Origin: Paenibacillus chondroitinus NBRC 15376
GTDB lineage: Bacteria > Bacillota > Bacilli > Paenibacillales > NBRC-103111
Assembly (NCBI RefSeq): GCF_004000765.1
Contig: NZ_BILW01000002.1
Span: 62,001-126,000, forward strand
Reading direction: 5' to 3'
Length of the DNA: 64,000 bases
A program made the translations under genes and the position numbers. Of the stretch, positions 1 through 7,643 are shown piece by piece (positions within the stretch are counted from its first letter, which is position 1; the number at the start of each line of letters is the position of its first letter). The notes beneath the pieces were generated by a model. That model was not told where the DNA came from. It searched no databases and was given only the letters and a program-made list of their open reading frames with translations.

Positions 1-49
1 AAAGAAACATCCAGTCAAAATTGCCACAGCAGCTGTAAAATTTGTTTTT

Positions 50-559
50 TTATTTTTCAAATTTAATTACTTTTAAATCCTGAGGCTCCTTTTTCTCCTT
101 TCTCATAATTCGTAGCATATATGTTGCTTGAGTTGGACTCCGGTTTTGATTGTATCTAAAACAAACCATTTTATATTGGAACTCTTCAATTAAATCCGAT
201 AACTGTAATGCAGCAAATTCTCCCTTTTCGCCCCAACCAACAATGATTTCGCTTCCCAGCTTAAGAGCTCTTCGGACATATTTCTTATTTATTTCATCAA
301 AGGCTGAACTATACAATCTTAATTTAGTTGATTTTGGCTCAATAAAGGAAATAACATTGACTAAAATTAACGTCCCAAACCCATTTGCTTTAGCAAAATC
401 AACCATAAAATTTGAGGTTGCATCAGACTTTATATGATTGGCTTTACTAGGATTTAGAAGCAAAGCGGTTAATATCGGTTTTGTTTTATCCCAAGAAATT
501 CTGAGATAATATCGCTTTGGAGATGACATAATTTCTTTAGGGAAACATATTCTACTCAC
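50..559 (-). CDS. DUF1643 family protein
   Basis: The protein has the DUF1643 pattern: an opening RYYLRISWD segment, then LLLNPSKAN with a following D.T, a central FGTLILVNV strand, and a GWGEKG segment near residue 110. The family is widespread in bacteria and phages and has no established biochemical role. I chose the GTG at 559 because a GGAGG lies 7 nt upstream; a TTG one codon earlier is too close to that site. It is the leftmost gene of the visible transposon and points away from the transposition genes' right end, so it is probably cargo. The family call is fairly secure and the function unknown. Confidence 0.65.
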   Translation of the reverse strand: MSRICFPKEIMSSPKRYYLRISWDKTKPILTALLLNPSKANHIKSDATSNFMVDFAKANGFGTLILVNVISFIEPKSTKLRLYSSAFDEINKKYVRRALKLGSEIIVGWGEKGEFAALQLSDLIEEFQYKMVCFRYNQNRSPTQATYMLRIMRKEKKEPQDLKVIKFEK

Positions 560-562
560 CAA

Positions 563-732
563 AATTCCTCCTGTAGTGTATTTTATTGAAATAGATCTTC
601 ATGTACCTAGCTTCCATCCATATTGCGTTTTATAGGATATTATGCTATTTTTAGCTTATCGGAAGCACCGATTAACCGTGAAGAAGGGTTAATCGGTGCT
701 TTTATTATTTTGTAGAAAAAGGATGATATTTG
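563..732 (+). terminator. Strong hairpin with T-tail upstream of a 66-aa ORF
   Basis: A 15-bp perfect stem (663-677 with 687-701, 9-nt loop) is followed by TTTTATTATTTTG on the plus strand, which looks like an intrinsic terminator. No plus-strand gene precedes it in the window, and the next gene begins about 30 nt after it. It could therefore be an attenuator or insulator for the small ORF that follows. The rest of this stretch (563-662) shows no gene. Confidence 0.55.
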
Positions 733-933
733 ATGAGGATAAAAAAACAACGTATTGCAATTGAAACGGATAGCAGATTACATCTATGTCTTATTAATAA
801 AGTTAAGCTTGAAATAAACGTTGCAGGAACTAACGAATATGTAGGTTGTATTAGCTCCTTTGATGAAAACGTTATTTCTGCAGATCATATTAATTTTTTG
901 CGTATGAACTGCAAGATATACCTATCAAAATAG
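733..933 (+). CDS. Small hypothetical protein (66 aa)
   Basis: A short protein of 66 residues with a basic amino terminus (MRIKKQR) followed by alternating hydrophobic and polar residues suggestive of a small beta-rich fold. I do not recognise a family. The ATG at 733 is preferred over the TTG directly before it, because AAGGATG lies at suitable distance. It stands between a terminator-like hairpin and a decayed group II intron. The gene is supported by its RBS and length only, so it could be spurious. Confidence 0.4.
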   Translation: MRIKKQRIAIETDSRLHLCLINKVKLEINVAGTNEYVGCISSFDENVISADHINFLRMNCKIYLSK

Positions 934-949
934 CAAAAAATATAAATAC

Positions 950-1651
950 TCACCGTAAGTAGCCATCATTCTATAAGAACACGAAAGATTCGAAGTACGG
1001 ATTTCTTAACATCCATTGCCTTCACACATCCGTAGTCTTCGGTGAAATTGCGAATCGAATAACGGCGTTATCACTTGCATCAGGGCTTACTGGATCAAGC
1101 GGTCATCCATACGGTTGAATATCATCCGCCTCCGATTTGATTTAGGATTTCCAACAGTTTGACTTCCATCGGTCTGTTAGTTCCTGATTGAAGTTCCTTC
1201 TTCCCGATTTCACATCGTTCCCATCCGTGCACTTGTAGCTCAGCTACCGTCATGTTGTCTGTGCTAGGGGCTCCATCGTTTTGTTTAACGCGTTTGAACG
1301 CGGCTCTGAGGTTAAGTCCCTTAAGCATCCGCTTCTCTTTGCCGCGAGGCTTCATGTGAAGTTTGCTGCAGTCGTTGCTCACTGTTCAGACGCATCGGTT
1401 TCTCCTCTTCTTTAAGTCAGCTTATCCAGTTTTCAGCGTCCCGTACTATGGCGTCTGTTGACTCCTACAGGTTCGACGTTATCCTTTGGGCTACGATTAC
1501 GAAGTTACTTCACATTTTTTCTGTAGCCTCCAAAGATAGGAACGATATCTTTCAGCCTGCAGAATCTACCTCGCGACAACCCCCCTTACACTTGGCTAAC
1601 AGTAGGCGTTCGGGACTTCCACCCTAATGATGACGTCCATTCCTGGCGCAC
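950..1651 (-). mobile_element. Degenerate group II intron (probably class C)
   Basis: On the minus strand the sequence starting at 1651 reads GTGCGCC, the characteristic 5' end of bacterial group II introns, and is followed by a few hundred bases of structured G+C-richer RNA-like sequence and then by a decayed LtrA-type reading frame. The 5' end falls 7 nt after the T-tract of the tnsC terminator hairpin, the placement typical of group IIC introns, which insert behind intrinsic terminators. I could not find an intact domain V or the 3' end, so the lower boundary is approximate. Confidence 0.7.
1020..1382 (-). pseudogene. Group II intron reverse transcriptase, N-terminal relic
   Basis: The open part (1122-1382) has the start of an LtrA-type intron-encoded protein: LRAAFKRVKQNDGAPSTDNM, equivalent to the conserved 'ALKRVxxNKGxxGVDG' segment. 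After its stop, another frame continues the family with MDDRLIQ (1091-1111), an in-frame TAA where the family has Gln, and then ALMQVITPLFDSQF, equivalent to 'QQALxQVLxPxFDxxF'. The central catalytic region (YADD) and the maturase are absent. At least one frameshift, one nonsense change and a large deletion are visible, so the gene is dead and the intron would depend on help in trans. Confidence 0.7.
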
Positions 1652-1657
1652 AAATAT

Positions 1658-1686
1658 AAAAGCCAAGCAATTAAGCTTGGCTTTTT
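1658..1686 (-). terminator. Intrinsic terminator after tnsC
   Basis: An 11-bp stem (AAAAGCCAAGC pairing with GCTTGGCTTTT) around a 6-nt loop, followed on the minus strand by TTTTATATTT. It lies 20 nt beyond the tnsC stop codon and would end the tniQ-tnsB-tnsC transcript; symmetric A/T runs make it potentially bidirectional. Confidence 0.75.
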
Positions 1687-1705
1687 GAAAGGGACCCTCA
1701 CCGAT

Positions 1706-2638
1706 TTACGTTAAAGGAAATTTTGATAATGAGAAGTCTTCGATAAGGAAGGGATTAACTGTTTTCCCCATACTTACGTGTGTGTAAAGTTCGTATGCTC
1801 TAGCAAAATCGGCTAGTTCAATACATTCCGCTTCACGATCAATTGCATATTTGGCTGCTTTTCGTATCAGCTTCATAATGGAATCAATGGATCCCCTCGT
1901 GGCGTAGTACATTCGATCACACATTAACTCATCTGCGAGCATTGCAGGACTAACAAATATTTCTGCAAGTTGTAGATCAATTTCATGCATCAATCTGCGA
2001 AATGTTTCTACCTCACTCTTGCTATGATAACCGAATGGCTTTAAATTGAGTCGAATGGGAAAGCGCCGACTTAATTGAGGATTGTAATCTAGTACCAAAC
2101 TTGAATCCTCCAAGCCAAACAAGACAAAGGGTACTTTTGTCTGATTGATCAAAGATTTGAACCAATCGGAAATTTTATAAATCACTTTCTCCTTGTCGCG
2201 ATCAACAAAATGCTGGAACTCATCAAGTAAAATGAGCTCCACTCTATTAAGACTAATCAAATTCACGAGTCTGTTATATTTTTGTGATGACGTACCCCTG
2301 TTAGGATACTGATCACCTAACTCTGTGAGTAGCCTTTCAGTCAAATTGATATGAGATGCCGGACTCGGAACGCTGGCATAAAGAATTACACGAGTTGAAG
2401 TTTTCATTCCATTTACCGTTTGACTTTCCACTTTATTAAACTTGGCGATATACGTCTCATAAATGGTCGTCTTTCCAGCACCAGAATCCCCATAGATAAG
2501 CACAGACAACGGATCTGACGAATAGGTGGATTCATGATGAACCTCTTCGATAAAATTCATCGCTTTTTGGAATTGAGGATGAATAATCCGAAATCCCTCA
2601 ATAAACCTAAACTTGTCCTCACGCGTTAATGTTTGCAT
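1706..2638 (-). CDS. tnsC: TnsC-like AAA+ transposition regulator
   Basis: TnsC/TniB ATPases couple target recognition by TniQ/TnsD to the TnsB transposase. The 310-aa protein shows a Walker A motif GDSGAGKT at residues 50-57, a Walker B VELILLDE at about 133-140 followed by FQHF, and the sensor-like LFGLEDSS segment, all typical of the TniB/TnsC branch. Its start codon overlaps the 3' end of tnsB by 20 nt, which implies translational coupling. A terminator follows directly. The size matches the short TnsC forms of Tn5053-like and CAST elements rather than the ~555-aa Tn7 TnsC. Confidence 0.85.
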   Translation of the reverse strand: MQTLTREDKFRFIEGFRIIHPQFQKAMNFIEEVHHESTYSSDPLSVLIYGDSGAGKTTIYETYIAKFNKVESQTVNGMKTSTRVILYASVPSPASHINLTERLLTELGDQYPNRGTSSQKYNRLVNLISLNRVELILLDEFQHFVDRDKEKVIYKISDWFKSLINQTKVPFVLFGLEDSSLVLDYNPQLSRRFPIRLNLKPFGYHSKSEVETFRRLMHEIDLQLAEIFVSPAMLADELMCDRMYYATRGSIDSIMKLIRKAAKYAIDREAECIELADFARAYELYTHVSMGKTVNPFLIEDFSLSKFPLT

Positions 2639-4586
2639 TGTTTACCGCCCCCCATTCTGTTTGTTCTTCATTGTAATTGAAATGCTTACGAACTAGATTC
2701 GCCATCTTCACATTTTCCTTCAGGGCATCAATTGCATTAGATGAAGCAATCTCTGCTGACGAAGGCTGAAAGTGGGCAGCAGCTCTAGCTCCACTCGTTC
2801 TTTTCGACTCACTTTTAAGTTCAGCCATCAATCTTGCCTTTGAGCTGTTTAACTCCTTCCAGGTTACTTCTTTCTTACGTTTGTTAATATCACGCACAAG
2901 AAGTTTATGGGTAAACTCTTGCAATCCTTGGCTATAGTCTTGGTCAGAACAAGGTACCGTGATAAACGTTCTATTCAACTCATTATAAACATGAATTTGA
3001 GATAGATCTGAAGGATCATACTTAAAATCAACGGTGTTGATGCGTTTCTTCATTAACTCAAGCTTTAATTCTTGTAAAGCTTGGGAGTTATAAAAAAGGT
3101 ATTGATATTGAATACCAGGACGTTGAATAGTGGATCCTGTTTTCAATTTCCCTAAAACGATATCCCATTTTTCAGAATCGTCGAGAAATGCTGGACGCCC
3201 ATGTTTCTCAATATGATCCCTCCATAGCTTTGCAGGCGAACCTTTAACACCCTTGTTGTATTGTTGAGAATACTCATCAATTACCCAGCGGTGAATAAGA
3301 TAAATAAGTTTTTTGTAACCCACAATCGCATTCTTTTTTGGATCGTAATCTTTCTTATCTACTACGTTTGAAAATGTAGTACCCGGCATCTGGTGGATAA
3401 GTTGCTGGTTAAGCGTTCGGAAAGTGCGCTCCACTTGACCTTTAAACCAAGGTTTGCGCGGTGGACAGAATTTCACATTAATTCCAAGCTGTTTGCATGC
3501 ATCTAGCAATGAACGGCTCCTAAACTCCTTGCCATTATCCAGCACTAACAATCTTGGCACCCCGTACGCTACCCATTCATTTTTAATCTCTGGGTATAAT
3601 TCCTTAACATAATACTTGGATGTCATCATATGCCTCATAGTTTTCATCACCGACACATAAGAAGGTGAGTGAAATGCTACATATAAGCCAATTAGGTTTC
3701 CCGTCGCTTTATCTATTGCAATTGTAATCCAAGGTCTACCCAGAGGTAATCTGGTATCATCATCAACTACAAACAAATCAAGTTTGGTATGATCCATTTC
3801 TACTTCTTCCAAAGGGATTGTCGGTTTCACCCTTGTATTAACAGAACTTAACTTATCAAATGCGTATTTCTTTCCTTCTCTTTTCTCTAACAATTCTAAC
3901 GGGTTTCTTGCCGCAATACGCCTAAGAACTGTATTGTAGGAAGGCATCTTGATTTTCGTTTCCTCCGTTCGAAATTTGTTAATATTTTCAATTGAATCTC
4001 CAAGCATCGCATAAGCATCTTTACCGGACGGTTTTTCTCTTTTTGCGTAAAAACTATCCAATATGCCATCGATCTTCTCCTCCACCTCGTTCGACATACG
4101 ATTTCCCGTGCCACATTCAGCAGTATTGGGAACCAGTGCCGTGATATCTCCGCCACTAAATACAAAAGCATTGAACCACCGCCTTAGTGACATTGCGGAT
4201 ACTTTATTCCCAAAGAGTTCAAGTTCTTTTTCCCTGGCATCAAAATAACGAGACATTTTTTGACCTGCAAAAGGCAGCAGCGGTTTTATTGCATCATATC
4301 GCGCAGCAGCAGTCTTTCTCTCAGATTCGGGGAGCATCGAGTAATCAACGATTTTGTTTTCACGTACCCCTGACGACTCCAACAAGCTTGTTGCCGGACC
4401 AATTGGCTCGAACTTTAATGAGCCATTCTCATGTAACAGCATCAAATCCTTCAGGTCATATAATACTTCGCTATTACCAGTTAAGTTCTTGATAATAAAT
4501 TTACCTGGCAGATGCTCTCTCGAAATCTCAAATACGCTTTCATTCATCTTAAAACGGACCCCTTTTTCAATCATCACAGTTTGCAT
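2619..4586 (-). CDS. tnsB: TnsB-like DDE transposase
   Basis: This 655-aa protein is the transposase that cuts and joins 3' ends. An N-terminal region with helix-turn-helix character precedes an RNase H-fold (rve) core with the triad visible as D265 (VEMDHTKLD), D350 (LLVLDNGKEF) and E386 (GQVERTF), a DD35E arrangement. A beta-barrel-like C-terminal part follows. AAAAGGGG stands about 8 nt before the ATG. It is flanked by tniQ upstream (21-nt gap) and overlaps tnsC. No TnsA endonuclease gene accompanies it, and no TnsA domain is fused at its N terminus. Confidence 0.88.
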   Translation of the reverse strand: MQTVMIEKGVRFKMNESVFEISREHLPGKFIIKNLTGNSEVLYDLKDLMLLHENGSLKFEPIGPATSLLESSGVRENKIVDYSMLPESERKTAAARYDAIKPLLPFAGQKMSRYFDAREKELELFGNKVSAMSLRRWFNAFVFSGGDITALVPNTAECGTGNRMSNEVEEKIDGILDSFYAKREKPSGKDAYAMLGDSIENINKFRTEETKIKMPSYNTVLRRIAARNPLELLEKREGKKYAFDKLSSVNTRVKPTIPLEEVEMDHTKLDLFVVDDDTRLPLGRPWITIAIDKATGNLIGLYVAFHSPSYVSVMKTMRHMMTSKYYVKELYPEIKNEWVAYGVPRLLVLDNGKEFRSRSLLDACKQLGINVKFCPPRKPWFKGQVERTFRTLNQQLIHQMPGTTFSNVVDKKDYDPKKNAIVGYKKLIYLIHRWVIDEYSQQYNKGVKGSPAKLWRDHIEKHGRPAFLDDSEKWDIVLGKLKTGSTIQRPGIQYQYLFYNSQALQELKLELMKKRINTVDFKYDPSDLSQIHVYNELNRTFITVPCSDQDYSQGLQEFTHKLLVRDINKRKKEVTWKELNSSKARLMAELKSESKRTSGARAAAHFQPSSAEIASSNAIDALKENVKMANLVRKHFNYNEEQTEWGAVNNANINA

Positions 4587-4607
4587 TTAAATACCCCTTT
4601 TCTTTTG

Positions 4608-6173
4608 TTATTTGTTCTTTTTAGAACCAATGTAATTCATAAGCTCTACACGGTTGAGTTTTACATCTGCGAACCTTTTGACCTCAGTGTCACAACAACA
4701 GCTGATATTACCGGACAAAACTTGCTTTAGGACGTTAGCAAAACTAGAGTGATAGTGCATTTCCCTTAAGAGTTGAGAATCAAAAGGCACCCCTTTTGAC
4801 TTGTCTGAAGTTTCCTTAACGCATACTTCCTCGAGTTCCTTTAGCAATCGGTTAATAGCACTTGGATGAAATTGACGTCTTCCAAACACATCTTTCCCTG
4901 GACCATGCTCGATGGGCAGTAACTTCATATCACTTAGTTTTCTAATGATGTCACCTGTAACACCAAGCATCATAGCTGCTTCTATACTTGTAATAAACTC
5001 TTCTCTTCTCTTGGCATACTTCTCAACACTTTTAATTTCTACTAACGTTAGCTTGCGCCGCCCCACCTTTCGAGACATAATTTCGAATACCCCACTATCC
5101 ACTAGCTTTTTCAAGATGACGTCATCACATTTCAATATTTTCCTTGCCGCTAACAAGGAACAGTAGCGAAATTCTTCTGGCTGTAAAATGTATTTCATTC
5201 GAGTGAACTCCAAATTTACAGTATTGTGAAAATCAATATAAATTTTCTTGTGCGCTGCAAATTTTTCTAAGCAAATGATTTTGCCGAAAAGTTCCCTCTT
5301 TATCCGCATATGCCTATTGCTTGATCGATTAATTTCAATTTCATTAATGACCGCGGCAAAATTCGTATTTGGAGACATTAACAAGTGATGTGCTACAGTA
5401 GAGAGATAAATAATCATTAGGAGGTTGCGTTTATCTCCCCTTAGTAAGCTGTAGTTCGCTTCTCCTAAAGTGACAGAGAAGTATACGAATTGCATGTTGG
5501 CAAACGGCAAGCCATCCAAAAGCTTTGATAGTAAATCGAGCCCATTAAAGTAGTCCCTCCCTGTAAGTGTAATGCCCTCTTCCGTCACCACTTCGTTAAT
5601 TTCATCCGCTATAAAGCCTTGAATAATTCGTTGCGCAGATAAAATGTCTTCATTTGGCTTATCAACTTCGCAAATGTCGGCGTATTTAACCCCACATATG
5701 CATCCACCTCCTATCAAATCATTCATTCTGATAACTCGATTGCAACCAGTACAATTCTCAATTAAGAAACAATCGTGTCTCAAGCATACCCCCACCATAC
5801 TCACATCCCACACAAGTCGATGGTAATTAGCTTCCATTAGGCAATGCGGGCAAAACTTAACCTTTGACTGATAATAGTGTTGCCGCCTTTGTAGAAGCGT
5901 GGATGAACCACCAAATAACAACCCATCAAACTGATTTAGGGTAAGGTTGTCCACATTCTCATAATTTTGCTCTTTCAAGATATTCACAATCTCACTATTC
6001 CAACGGTTTTTCTCTTGGTAATAGTTAAGGTTCGACCTGTAGTCGAAATGACTACCTTTTCGATTGATGAATGTCTGTAAAGTCTGATGAAAGTTTGCCT
6101 TTGCAAGTCGTTGCGCAAGACTCATAAAACTTTCACCAGGTTGCACTTCTGGAATCAGCTGTAGTTGACTCAA
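4608..6173 (-). CDS. tniQ: TniQ/TnsD-like target selection protein (first copy)
   Basis: TniQ-family proteins choose the insertion site. The 521-aa protein opens with the family's PGESFMSLAQRLAKANF block (residues 12-28), then a zinc-binding region with C108/C111, C130, H133, C141/C144 and C158/C160. The C-terminal half holds two helix-turn-helix-like stretches (around LLAARKILKCDDVILKKL and ITSIEAAMMLGVTGDIIRKL), so it is more than a minimal TniQ and resembles TnsD. It is first in the operon with tnsB and tnsC, an order different from classical tnsABCD. Which of the two TniQs reads the comEC site cannot be told from sequence. Confidence 0.85.
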   Translation of the reverse strand: MSQLQLIPEVQPGESFMSLAQRLAKANFHQTLQTFINRKGSHFDYRSNLNYYQEKNRWNSEIVNILKEQNYENVDNLTLNQFDGLLFGGSSTLLQRRQHYYQSKVKFCPHCLMEANYHRLVWDVSMVGVCLRHDCFLIENCTGCNRVIRMNDLIGGGCICGVKYADICEVDKPNEDILSAQRIIQGFIADEINEVVTEEGITLTGRDYFNGLDLLSKLLDGLPFANMQFVYFSVTLGEANYSLLRGDKRNLLMIIYLSTVAHHLLMSPNTNFAAVINEIEINRSSNRHMRIKRELFGKIICLEKFAAHKKIYIDFHNTVNLEFTRMKYILQPEEFRYCSLLAARKILKCDDVILKKLVDSGVFEIMSRKVGRRKLTLVEIKSVEKYAKRREEFITSIEAAMMLGVTGDIIRKLSDMKLLPIEHGPGKDVFGRRQFHPSAINRLLKELEEVCVKETSDKSKGVPFDSQLLREMHYHSSFANVLKQVLSGNISCCCDTEVKRFADVKLNRVELMNYIGSKKNK

Positions 6174-6321
6174 TTGTGTTCCCTCCTACTATATGCGGCT
6201 CGCGGACAAATCCAATGAATTACAAGATTTTTTTTTTGACCGCATCAGCTTTCATAAACAGCATACATCCGGATATTGAAAAACAACTTTTCAATTTCTC
6301 TGCCAATATTTATGGAAATGC

Positions 6322-6348
6322 AAAAAAGGAGCGTAGTTACTACGCTCC
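6322..6348 (-). terminator. Intrinsic terminator after the XRE regulator
   Basis: A near-perfect palindrome (GGAGCGTAG...CTACGCTCC) followed on the minus strand by TTTTTTGC. It lies about 25 nt past the stop of the XRE gene and separates that gene from the downstream tniQ-tnsB-tnsC operon. The remaining bases to tniQ (6174-6321) presumably hold the operon promoter, but I see no clear consensus. Confidence 0.7.
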
Positions 6349-6372
6349 CTTCAAAATATGATTTAGTTTTGG

Positions 6373-7251
6373 TTAATCATGATCCTTATTTTTTTTGTTC
6401 TGATACTGCAAATAATTCAGAAAATCTAAAATTCGCTTCATGCTCGTTTCATATCCGGGCTTATATGAAGTGAATACTTTGGTTATGTTCTCAAGTAAAT
6501 TAATGTATTCTTCGACAAACCATGCAGTTGGAAAATCTTCTGGATTCAAGAGTCTTTTCGTTAACGTTTCAATCTTCCCAAGAATAATATTTGTGTTCTC
6601 GATGCCAATCTTATCTGATATTCGTTCAATGGACGATACTATGGAATTCAAATGATTATTTTCATCTTCTTTTGAAATTCGGGTAATGGCGACAATTATT
6701 TTGTTTAATGCTTCATCTAAGGGGGCAGCGTCCTTATCACTGTATTGGTCACTGTACGCTTGCTCATCCCACTTGATGCCGTGAAATAATTCATCCCTTT
6801 TAATGCCTAACCGTGCTTCTATCATAGCTACTGTTTCTATTTTTATGGAGGTACTCCCGTTAATTATATTTGAAATTGCCGCGTCTGAAATTCCCAAAAT
6901 ACTAGCGGCATTAGCCTGGCTCAATCCTCTTTTCTTTAATGATGCGCGTAAGTTTTTTCCAATATCCTTTTTTATTTCTTCATATGTACCAAAAGATAAT
7001 ATCTGAGGTTGCTCGTTGTTATCAGCTTGAAATAATTCATGGATATGATTCGCCTCCATTTCATGACGCATATCATTATTACCTGAGAATAGATCAATTT
7101 TCAAAATGATATTCTCAAAAGAGCCTATAACCCCATTAAAATCATTCTCATATGCTGCTGGATACATAACATATATATGTGCACTTTCTTTTTTCATCAG
7201 CTCAACCAAATCGTTAACAGATAATAGTAAATTTCCCCCAACTCTTAACAA
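6373..7251 (-). CDS. XRE-family (Cro/C1-type HTH) regulator
   Basis: The 292-aa protein carries a canonical HTH_XRE at about residues 100-155: KNLRASLKKRGLSQANAASI followed by LGISDAAISNIINGSTSI. The preceding ~90 residues (with NDLVELMKKESAHIYV) and the ~130-residue helical C-terminal part are not recognised. The start is TTG with GGAG ahead. It lies between the two tniQ genes, has its own terminator, and diverges from a 91-aa gene. A role in controlling transposition genes is an inference from position; control of a cargo toxin would be an alternative. Confidence 0.75.
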   Translation of the reverse strand: MLRVGGNLLLSVNDLVELMKKESAHIYVMYPAAYENDFNGVIGSFENIILKIDLFSGNNDMRHEMEANHIHELFQADNNEQPQILSFGTYEEIKKDIGKNLRASLKKRGLSQANAASILGISDAAISNIINGSTSIKIETVAMIEARLGIKRDELFHGIKWDEQAYSDQYSDKDAAPLDEALNKIIVAITRISKEDENNHLNSIVSSIERISDKIGIENTNIILGKIETLTKRLLNPEDFPTAWFVEEYINLLENITKVFTSYKPGYETSMKRILDFLNYLQYQNKKNKDHD

Positions 7252-7347
7252 CAGTCATCACTCTCCATACTTATTATTAGTAGTATGATAGTTTTTCATT
7301 TGAATTAAACTTATATTTAAGGAAATAAATAGATTGGAGGTGAAAAT

Positions 7348-7623
7348 ATGAATTTATTAAACTTTTTGAAATCCAATCAGCATTTTATTCGTCTGGAAAT
7401 ACCTATTTACAACAGAAAAATTTATAATTTTTGGTTTGCTGAAAGGACTTTAATTAATCAATTTATTGGGTATATTTCTATAAGTTTCGAAGAGGGTATA
7501 GTGAGCAAGTACACATTACTAAAAAACCATTCTTTCTTAGAACCAGATTGGTTTGTTTTACTTTATAAGGTGACCTTAGAAGAAGTAAATAAAAAGCATC
7601 GTTTAAAAAATCTGTTCAAATAA
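7348..7623 (+). CDS. Hypothetical protein (91 aa), divergent from XRE gene
   Basis: The gene has an excellent ribosome binding site (GGAGGTGA, 6-7 nt before ATG), so it is probably real. The 91-aa product is rich in aromatic and hydrophobic residues (IRLEIPIYNRKIYNFWFAER) and basic at the C terminus (KKHRLKNLFK). I recognise no domain. It is transcribed away from the XRE gene, with 96 nt between the start codons, and converges on the second tniQ with a terminator between them. It may belong to the regulatory unit of the element. Confidence 0.5.
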   Translation: MNLLNFLKSNQHFIRLEIPIYNRKIYNFWFAERTLINQFIGYISISFEEGIVSKYTLLKNHSFLEPDWFVLLYKVTLEEVNKKHRLKNLFK

Positions 7624-7643
7624 AAAAGACCGTTTGCACGGTC
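7622..7643 (-). terminator. Intrinsic terminator after second tniQ
   Basis: The stem GACCGT-TTGC-ACGGTC is followed on the minus strand by TTTTTT. It lies immediately beyond the tniQ stop codon and overlaps the last codon of the convergent 91-aa gene. Confidence 0.7.
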
